This document shows, one piece after another, positions 34,006 through 42,110 of a DNA stretch of 46,118 nucleotides (positions within the stretch are counted from its first letter, which is position 1; every line of letters starts with the position of its first letter). The notes under the pieces are model-generated. The model was not told the DNA's origin. It saw only the letters and a list, made by a program, of their open reading frames with translations, and did no database searches. The position numbers and the translations under genes were made by a program. The DNA comes from Chara braunii (Eukaryota; Streptophyta; Charophyceae; Charales; Characeae): positions 1,741,967-1,788,084 of the forward strand of contig BFEA01000180.1 in NCBI GenBank assembly GCA_003427395.1. Direction: 5' to 3'.

Positions 34006-34021
34006 CCCGGCAACGGCGCCA
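34006..34021 (-). promoter_or_regulatory. Primer-binding site, complementary to tRNA-Asp
   Basis: Plus-strand CCCGGCAACGGCGCCA equals the last 16 nt of plant-type tRNA-Asp(GTC) including CCA, as I recall that tRNA. On the minus strand this is TGGCGCCGTTGCCGGG, placed two bases (GG) after the LTR end ACA. This fixes the element's direction and 5' end. Confidence 0.88.
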
Positions 34022-34023
34022 CC

Positions 34024-34754
34024 TGTCGAGCGCATTGGTCCGGCATCACACAAGGCAGCGTGGGACCCTACTGGCCGCGTCACGCAAGAGTTGGTTTAGA
34101 TCCTCATCGCGAATATATAATGGAGCTTCCACAAGCCGCTCCGGCCGAGTGCGCCATCCATACCTCTCGCGAACCCCTCCGACAGGATAAGGCCTACTCG
34201 AGGCACGACTTACCTCCACCTTACGGGAGTTGTCACCTCCCTTCGGTGGGCGTATCCCCACCGAGCTACTAGTCCACAGTACGAAAGCTAATCAGTTGCA
34301 ATCGCAGAGGTGGACCAACCGAGGACGTTTCTCGTTCGTTGTAGCATAGGGGGTATGCGAGGTAATACGCCTCTATTGAACCCGCACGCGAACCGACATC
34401 TTGGGAGACTGAAGTCCCAAGCGCGACCCGTCGTCGGTCGACTAGGACGCATCCCACACACCACGCGCACACCATTATAAATAACAGAAAAATTAAAAAT
34501 ACACACACACGTATACATACACGAAACGACACAAAACAAACGACGCGACCACGCTCCTAGTCCCTCAGTAGCCGTCCTATAACTTTCTGATAAGTCAGTT
34601 AGGCGTCGCACGAGAGACTTAGTATAAAACCGCGCGGACGCAGAGCTCGCAATGCAAGCGTATGCAAGCAGTCGCAATTATGGCATACTATGTAGTGCCC
34701 ATAATCAAGAAGTCCCTCGTGGATCCGAGTACCACTTACACCACTCAAGTGTCA
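34024..34754 (-). mobile_element. 5' LTR of the gypsy element (731 bp)
   Basis: On the minus strand it begins TGACACTTGAGTGG and ends GCGCTCGACA (TG...CA), directly followed by GG and the PBS. The right boundary is set by alignment with the lone LTR at 19911-20661. In both copies the LTR start abuts the same block 2/3 sequence, so the start may be a junction inside a larger unit. No 5-bp direct repeat can be confirmed. Confidence 0.75.
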
Positions 34755-35749
34755 GACTCGAAGTATCGTGAAGGCTTGTCCCTTCACAATATTGCACGAC
34801 TGAAGGAATTGTCGTGCAGCCGCTGCGGCACCTCCAGCCTTTAGGCTGAGTGTCTCGGCAGGCAGGACAAATAGGCTCTGCGTGGGGGAAGATCCCTTCC
34901 ATGTAGAGTCTAGGGTCTGGGATGTCTTGGACAAGGACATGAAATCCAGGCCCAGGACCAACGTCCGACTAAAAAATCTTTTAAGATGCATTCAATAATA
35001 ACATGGGGTTTTCTTTCTTTTCTCAATCTCAACCCCTGTTTAATCCTTAGACGTGGGCCCTCACAGGTCACACGAACATCCAACTAGGTACATACGTATA
35101 TAAGTATGTAAGGGGGAATAAGTATGTGATGATCACTTCTCACAATCACAGTGGGACTCCTCACAGCCATATATTTAGGTGTGATCGCAGGCAGTCAAAT
35201 CCAAAATCCGAACTACAGATCATACCTGCAATCACATCAAAGAGTCAACAAAATCCACACACCACACAAAGTCAACTCCAATCAATCTCTATACTCATAC
35301 CCCTCGCTTTAGCCATGCAAGCCCCAACCTCTGTCCAACCAACCATAATTAAATACTTAGTACCTTTGTTAAATGACCATTCAATAAAATTTCGGGTAAA
35401 ACATTAATAAAACAATAAAATCACCAGGGCTAAAGCCTTTTAGGTTCAGTATTGAGGATGAATGGGAGTTGAGTCAGAAACCGACGAATCGGCAACCGAC
35501 CTGTTATCAGTGATAAGAGACGGCGATCCTTGTAGTATAAAGCTGAATTTAGTCCTGATCTCAAATCAAACGTCCAGAAGGACCTGTAACACAAGACAGA
35601 CAAATCCCAAGCTAAATCTACAAGTCCAAATCGAAACTAATCTCTACATCATAATTTCACCAAATGTCATTATACTGGCTAAGCCTGAGTCAGCCTCTAA
35701 GCTAGTGCCCGAAGAAAGGTAGACCCTAACATAGTCTCCTCTATATAGA

Positions 35750-35774
35750 GTGGACTACCAGAATTGCCACCTGT
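35750..35774 (-). promoter_or_regulatory. Possible LTR end plus primer-binding site (block 3 copy)
   Basis: Read on minus: ACA, GG, TGGCAATTCTGGTAGTCCAC. This is the diverged counterpart of TGGCGACTCTGGCGATCCAC at 18966. Two copies keep the ACA-GG-TGGC layout, but the tRNA match is poor here. Confidence 0.3.
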
Positions 35775-35794
35775 CAAAATATAGTCTAACTCCT

Positions 35795-36350
35795 CTTATA
35801 CTAAAAAAAATTCGGCAGCACGTCCCGTAGGGAAAATTCTTTCGCAGAATTTATAATAGTACAAATATAAAAGTAAAAATAATCCCTAACTTTGAAAAGT
35901 CTAAATTTGTGTAACCCCTTGAATTATTAAAAATTTGGGCAGCACTTCCTTTACAAAGGTAGACTTCCTAGATTCGTACTAAGTCGGATATGAACTCATG
36001 ATCAAGACATGAGTTCAACAAAGACAAAATTTAACTAACTCCTTAGATTTGTAGAAATTTCGGCAGCGCTTCCCGTAGAAAAAATATTATTCCAAGATTT
36101 ATACAAAGCTAAGTTAAGAGTCTAAAATGATTTTGACCTTTCAAGTTTCAATGTTGTCTAACTCCCTGAATTTAGCAAAAATTTGGGCAACACTCCCTTT
36201 AAGAATGAGACTCTTCAGATTTTTACTAAGTTATAAAAGTCAGAAAAGTTAACCTTTGAAAGACAAAATCTGACTAACTCCTTGGTTTTGTAGAAATTTC
36301 AGCAACGCTTCCCGTATGAAAAATGGCTTACCAAAATTTCTACAAGACCA
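35795..36350 (+). repeat. GGCAGCGCTTCCCG hairpin array (block 3)
   Basis: Five units with cores near 35815, 35940, 36063, 36186 and 36303, spaced 117-125 bp. From the second unit on, two core types alternate: 'ggcagcgcttcccgta' and 'gggcarcactyccttta'. Each core is enclosed by long A/T-rich arms. The best pair is GGTTTTGTAGAAATTT (36284-36299) with AAATTTCTACAAGACC (36334-36349): all 16 pair, one as G-T wobble. Confidence 0.82.
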
Positions 36351-36629
36351 AGTGTAATAAATGATCCCATAAAATGCAAAAACCGACCTAAGTAAAAATA
36401 AACATAGACCAGAAAATGCAGGAATTGAAACTAACTCATATGATTCTAGCACGTGGCGAGCAACTAAAGCAACTACCAATCAAACTGAAACTCAGACTAA
36501 GAAGTGGTTGCAACCAGTCACATGCAGGTCAAACCACAAAGGTAAGTACTCTCACTATCCCAAGTCCATTTATATAAAATAGTTCATGAACCTTCAGGTA
36601 ATTCATCCCTTATACCTTACTTACATATT

Positions 36630-37215
36630 GCGCAAGTGCTAGGTCATTCGGCTTGGAAACAATGTCCAGCGTGCCTTAGGATATACACGAACAGGTTGCG
36701 CTATTACTTTTCTCTTCTTTGGGCATTTGACTAAGCCATTCGGCTTGGAAACAAGCCGCCCTGAATTGTTTAATATCCAAGATTTAACAACTTTCTGACT
36801 TCTGAACCATTCGACTTGGAAACCATGTTCAGCTTGCCCATACTATTTTCAATTATACTATGTAATTTCCCCTTTTCTTCTTAGTGATATGGCTTAGCGT
36901 TGGACCATTCGGCTTGGAAACAATGCCCAACTGTCAGTTCACATGCAAATATAAGTAAAATACTTTCTTTTATACTCAGGTTGTACTTATGTGCGCGGTT
37001 TTCAGGCTAAGTCATTCAGCTTCGAAACAATGCTCAGTCTTAGACCAAAATCCTCCCTCAGAAGAAAACAAGAAAACCCTTCACATCAGGCCAACCCTTA
37101 GAAGAAAAACATAGCAACCAGGTCATTCAGCTTAGAAACAATGTCCGGCCCTTCAGAAAACAACAAAATAAACATAACCCTGGACCATTCAGCTTAAAAA
37201 CAATGCCTGGTCCTT
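36630..37215 (+). repeat. Stem-loop array with 19-nt core CATTCGGCTTGGAAACAAT (block 3)
   Basis: About seven units at 50-110 bp spacing. Clear ones: CTGAAC/GTTCAG at 36802-36832 (perfect) and GTTGGAC/GCCCAAC at 36899-36931 (one mismatch). The first unit, near 36645, pairs six of seven positions if wobbles count. Others near 36735, 37015, 37122 and 37187 pair partly. The core length is 19 nt in the clear units, as in blocks 1 and 2, although the block 1 core sequence is entirely different. Confidence 0.85.
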
Positions 37216-37479
37216 GGTTGACCCGGTCAAACGCATAGAGTCTGTCTTTCTCCCACCTTCCCTAAGTTCATCCCTTAGTCTGCTTTCAGTCAAAATAAAG
37301 ATGAAACTTAAACTTTACTCTCATACATTGCTTCCGTTTAATCTGATTAAATCCTGAAAGAAAGCAAAATCGTAGGGACAATCTCATGCATACATCAGTC
37401 AAACTAAAGGGAGATAAGCAAACATAGGTATAGTGGGGTCATATAGATAGAAAAAGGTATACCTGTCAATTCCCTAGCT

Positions 37480-37740
37480 CCAGAACCTCACCTAGGTTCC
37501 CGCAGAGCTACCGCAATCGGTGGGTGAAATCCCCACAGAGTCTTGACGTGGTCCTACGGGTTGCAATCCCGCCTGCCTCCTTCCTCTCGTAACCAACAGA
37601 CTAGACTCAGGGTGAGAAGGGCAAAAAGAGATGGGTTTGAGACTCTCAGTTTCAAGGGAGGTGCACTCAAACTCACGGGAGAGGGCCTTGAAATCTTGAC
37701 TTGCCTGAGGGCCCCGCAATGGTGGCCAAAATACACAGTC
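37480..37740 (+). repeat. Conserved core of the repeat blocks (copy 3)
   Basis: Counterpart of 7790-8040 and 17570-17760; shares 'cgcaatcggtgggt', 'ggtcctacgggttgcaatcc', 'cttcctctcgtaacc', 'gagagggccttgaaat' and 'gagggccccgcaa'. Confidence 0.75.
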
Positions 37741-39248
37741 GCTGGTCAACTGAGATAAAACTATCAAACAACCTTCCCTTGATGGACCTCTAATTTGTGA
37801 TAATGCCACCAAGCTGCGGCGTTGTCCTGACTGATCATCGACTGCTGTCTTGCCAAGGCGTGCCACACTCAGACCGTAGCAAGCATGCCCAACAAGCAGA
37901 CCCTCTTGCTACGGAGTACAGTGAGAGGGAGCAGCAAGGCGCTGCATGTCCAGATTCGCCTCTCTGCAAGCGCGGCTAACGACAGTCCGAACAACCTCGT
38001 ACTCAGAAATTCTTCCGCAGCGCTCGTGATCCGAAGAGCACCAACTCCAACCCAAGACCACAGTGCTCCAGCCACTTTGGTACGTGCCACCACGGCTTAC
38101 TCAGATGTGGGCTATGTATCTTCGTCCATTTCAAACTAGTCCTACCCACAGATCTGTTGTCTTCGTAGCTGGTCCCATTGCCAGTTCCGTCGGCCGAACA
38201 AGTAGCCAGTCAGCCAACAGGTAAGTCTCCAACTTCACACCGCGGATGGGCGATACTCAGGCCAACAGGTAAGTAACCAAACCCCATTGTTCACTGCGCT
38301 TTAACCTCATTCTAGTTTGCCGCTACGCAGTCTTAAACACTGCGTTCAGACAGGGCACATCCCTCATGTGCCCTATTCGAAAGCAGGTTAAAGCAATCCA
38401 CTCAGCATCAATGCCCAACACCGATGCCCGGTAGCAATACCCAGCAGTACGTTAAGCACTTCAGAGTTATTGCACAATAGTAGTAGGGAGTCCAAATGCA
38501 GTAACAATAACCACGATCACCAATATCCCATGATAAAAAGAATGCAGCAGCAATGTCCTCGGCAACTGATGGCGGACAACAACGACTTCTTCCTTACCCA
38601 CACTCGGACTCCGAGCAGAGGCGACAGCCAAAGTGCATGTAGACATCGACCGTGTATACTACCACCAAGAGTGATACACTTTTTGAGTCAGAACACACCG
38701 AGCGTCGTGGCAGCGAAATCTTCGAAAGTGGCCATCGAGAGGATGAGTACTATGGCGGAAAGGCCCCACGAGAGTTAACATAAAAAAGCCACCTTGGCGA
38801 CAGATATCGAAAACAAAAATTCGGACACAGACGTCACCTGCCTTTCTGCCATTCGTCAAACTTATGTAAAACAAGAATGAACCGCCCTCTAGAACATGCA
38901 CAGATGCATGCTGATGCAGGCAGAGAGCATGACCCGAAGAAGGTCGGATCGATACAACCAGCGGGAGGCATACAAATTACTACAACGACGGACAATCCTG
39001 CCAATGAACTACGTGACAGCTTGCAGTAGCGATGGTTTTCTGGAAGAGGATGATCGGACAAATTGCAGGGACCACTACTTCGGGACAGAGGAGGCAATCA
39101 TAGCAGAAACGAACTATCTTTCCACGGCGACCACCTGGTTACATCGCTCATCTCCACGGTACGCTCAATGACGAGGGACGCAGTCGAAAATAAGGCCCAT
39201 AGGCGCCAACAAAACGTGGCCGCTCGTTCGTTTAAATGCGAAACATGA

Positions 39249-39447
39249 GAATGATTTTTTTCGTTAAAATATGAAAAGATTCATTCGTAACTTTCGAAAT
39301 ATTTTCCTCCCCACACGCACCCCCTACTGTTCGCAGCAGCTGGCCCCTTTCATGAACCGTTGATCTGAGCTCACCACTCGCTCGGGACTATACAAAAATC
39401 TCTGGTACGCAACCTCCCTCGCTTGATTCCATCAAGAATCGAGCGAG
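39249..39447 (+). repeat. GAATG and CTCGCTYGATTYC hairpins (block 3 copies)
   Basis: GAATGATTTTTTTC/GAAAAGATTCATTC at 39249-39286 (12 of 14 pair) and CTCGCTTGATTC/GAATCGAGCGAG at 39418-39447 (12 pairs, one wobble, 6-nt loop). Same order as in block 1. Confidence 0.78.
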
Positions 39448-40040
39448 ATTTCACTTTCCTCGTGCGGCCATATCTTTCCACCCAACAGCCCGCCCACCCT
39501 CTTCTTCTCTCATCTCACTTTCTACTTACCCTTTCCCGAAACTAACTGCAGATTCTCATTCGCCACCCCCACAAATCCCCAACTAGCTTCTCTCCTCACG
39601 AAAATCAGTTCAAAAAACACACGAAATATATTCATCCTCCTCTTCCTCGTTTCCTCTTCCCGCCATATCTCTACACACACGTTTCCCACTAAATTCTTCC
39701 TATAATAATTTTTCCATTATTCTAACATTTCCACTGGAACCTTTCATTATTCTAACGTTTCCCACTAACTCTCGTGGGGCCTTTCAACCATATATTTAGG
39801 TCTTCTCTTAGCTGCGCGCGACTCAACTCTCCACCATCGTTGTTTCTAAATGCACCTGGCACAGAACCCAACCATACTCATTCTGCCCTTTTCTTTTTCT
39901 TCGTAGCCTCGCTCTGCCTCTGATTCGCTCCTTCACACCTGTTTTCGGTCGGGTGGCAAGCCATGCGCTATCCCAGTCACCCCAATAGTGTTGGGCGATG
40001 TAGGTAGTAAGACGCAATTCGTGAAAGTTGAATCCGTTCA

Positions 40041-40903
40041 AGAGTGAGTAGCAACTCTCCTGCCGACTCAATCAGCCTTAGCATACTGATCAGAACTTCG
40101 GGAGCAACCCACTACTTAGACGGCTCGATCTCTCCTTTGCCCCTATTACCCCCTTCGTCTTTCTTCGTTGCCTTTTTAGTCTTGTATGCACATGGCGCGT
40201 TTCAATGCCTAGGTTCGTCCTTCCTTGGCTGCCTTCGCGCTCTACTCCGGGTCAGTGTTCCACTGCGTGCTAAACCCAGATGCCCAACGGGTGTTGATCA
40301 ATTCTGACCGCGGGACAGTAGTCATGGCAAGCCGAGATCCGTCAAGGAGTGTGTGACTGCTCATCTGCCGGATATGCCCGTCTTGATAAGGAACGATGCT
40401 ACAGCTCACTGCCCATGCCTCGGCCTTCCCCACTCCGTTGTCGGGCCACCCTACTGCTAGCATGGTACCAGCGTTGCGCCCGCTGTCCCTCAGGCTCCCT
40501 CCACCTCCAGTCTGCTGGTCCCTTAGCATAGAGGCCTTCCCCGTTGTTTCGGCCTCACCTGTGGCTGTTATCGCAGCCGCCGATGGCCACTTGATGCTCA
40601 TAGGGGGAGGGGACCGGAGGGGACCGGAGGGGACCGGAGGGGAGGCACAATGACTGGCCCATTGGAGAAGCCCGACCCTGATACTACCGGCCGACCCCTG
40701 GCCGGTACTGCCCACCATTCGTTGCAGGCATCGCACCCGATTGTAGGTGCAACTCCCATATGTTTCGTCGTTGGAAGCTTGAGCACGAGTATGACTGCTA
40801 CAGGGTTCTCCGTAATTTTCATAAAGGGGTAACTTTGGCGTAGTTAGTAATAGTCGTATTTCAGGCAACCCTGCGGTTACAACACACTCCCACACGACCT
40901 CTG
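40041..40903. other. No gene; contains a 10-bp tandem repeat
   Basis: GGGGACCGGA-type 10-bp units repeat about three times at 40609-40642. A weak E-type motif ('ggaagcttgagcacgagtat') lies near 40775. A 231-codon minus-strand frame at 40242-40937 crosses the repeat; it shows no domain and I treat it as chance. Confidence 0.5.
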
Positions 40904-41789
40904 TGAACCCGAAGCGTAGGTCGTGTACCTTCAGCACTACCTGCCTCTTGCCCTAAGTGCAATTACAAACCCAACCCCAACCACACCCTGTTCTTAGTCT
41001 CGACGTGGTAGAGGACTTTCGCCAACATCCCGAACGTGCGGACCCGTTCGAACGAGGCGCGCACTCAAGATCCTCGACTGTCGTGGCGGCCTCTAAATCC
41101 AATGCCGTGTCTGAGTCAAAGGACGCCTATGCCTAAATAATAAAATAATAAAAATATATATAAACTTTGAATCGTCAGAATATGGCGAGCGAGGGAAAAA
41201 AAGGCCGCTACTACCGTTCTGACCCTACCGACGACAAAACGAAGGAGGATAGCCCCGCCGGGCCCTCAACCGCTCGGTCCCTTCACGCTACTCTGATATC
41301 CCCGTGTCGTCGTCTCCCGGCCACGATCCTTAAATCTTTCTGATGAAGTCTGATGCTATAACCAATACTGCTAGGCCCAAGTCTGGGTCATGCTTTAATA
41401 AACCCCTAAATGATACGACATTGCGCAACGCGCAAACCTACCGAATCGCTTTCAACATTCACGCTGCTATTGACCCCGCCCTCCGCACATACGCACGAAC
41501 CATGGGCAGGCATACTAGTCAAAGATACAGGATCTTTTTAATCTTAACTTAATCAGAAATAAAATTCAGACCGGCGATCCCGCCGACTCTTCAATCATCA
41601 ACAATTACAAATCATGCGCGCCTCAAAGCCTGTGTGCCCACACACCCTCTGCTCTAGCCAACAATCCAGACAACGCAAATTACAGACACAGTCGCGCCTG
41701 ACGTGAAATACTTAATCTTTAAACCAACTTATTTTTCGTCACTTTCAAAAACCAGGGCGGATACCCTTGTAAGGGTATTCGTACCGACA
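40904..41789 (+). mobile_element. Repeat D, copy 3
   Basis: Near-identical to 20662-21545 end to end, from GTGAACCCGAAGCG to CCGACA, including the ATACCCTT-GT-AAGGGTAT hairpin at 41760-41781. It is flanked on the left by non-LTR sequence, which confirms the D boundary independently of the lone LTR next to copy 2. No direct target duplication seen. Confidence 0.72.
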
Positions 41790-42110
41790 ACGTTCTCCCC
41801 ATCTTACGACAAGTAGACTCACCCTCGGGCTTCCACCGTCCCTCGGAATTCCAGATCCATCAAGCTTGGTGACAACCTCGTCAAGCTAACCTTAGTCCAT
41901 ATCATTTCTATCCAGAGGAACACGTCCTCCTCGTCCAGTATTACAATTTGATAGGCTGGTTCTAGATTTGTCCATGTTCCTTCTTCCGGGAGGACAACCG
42001 ATACCCCATCCTTTACATTTACTGTAATTTCCGGACCACTGGTAGAGATCGGGGATGACAGCCACCGCACCATCTTGTTTCCAGCACCCGACCCCTGTTT
42101 TCATAAGAGA
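41790..42110 (-). other. Possible coding fragment, unknown
   Basis: Minus-strand frame 42073-41819 (84 residues) has a plausible protein-like mix ('EITVNVKDGVSVVLPEE', 'TRLSPSLMDLEFRG') in contrast to most frames nearby. I recognise no family. The overlapping frame 42104-41892 is an alternative. It could be a fragment of a mobile-element protein. Confidence 0.25.

Larger units (their letters stand above)
24331..34754 (-). mobile_element. Decayed Ty3/gypsy LTR retrotransposon with two gag-like ORFs
   Basis: Order on the minus strand: 5' LTR (34754-34024), tRNA-Asp PBS (34021-34006), gag with zinc knuckle, aspartic protease, reverse transcriptase-RNase H, integrase, then a second gag-like ORF ending in another zinc knuckle. 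RT and RNase H before integrase defines the Ty3/gypsy order. Every ORF is broken by stops or frameshifts, so the element is dead. A 385-bp MITE sits between RNase H and integrase. The expected 3' LTR is not found. It lies between repeat block 2/D (left) and block 3 (right). Confidence 0.9.
34755..40040 (+). mobile_element. Repeat block 3 (non-coding, hairpin-rich)
   Basis: Same order of parts as block 1, and inverted with respect to block 2. Sequence 34755-35770 matches the reverse complement of 18966-19910 ('gttatcagtgataag', 'ccagggctaaagcc', 'aacgtccgact'). Then come GGCAGC hairpins, the stem-loop array, the conserved core and the GAATG and CTCGCTYGATTYC hairpins. CAGGTAAGT occurs twice (38218, 38266). 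No credible coding frame. The right end near 40.0 kb is only approximate. Confidence 0.65.

Noticed and set aside
34006-34021. tRNA-Asp gene
   Set aside because: Only the last 16 nt match, and they sit exactly where a retrotransposon primer-binding site belongs; no tRNA body is present.
40242-40937. 231-codon minus-strand gene
   Set aside because: Crosses a 10-bp tandem repeat and the start of repeat D, with no recognisable domain.
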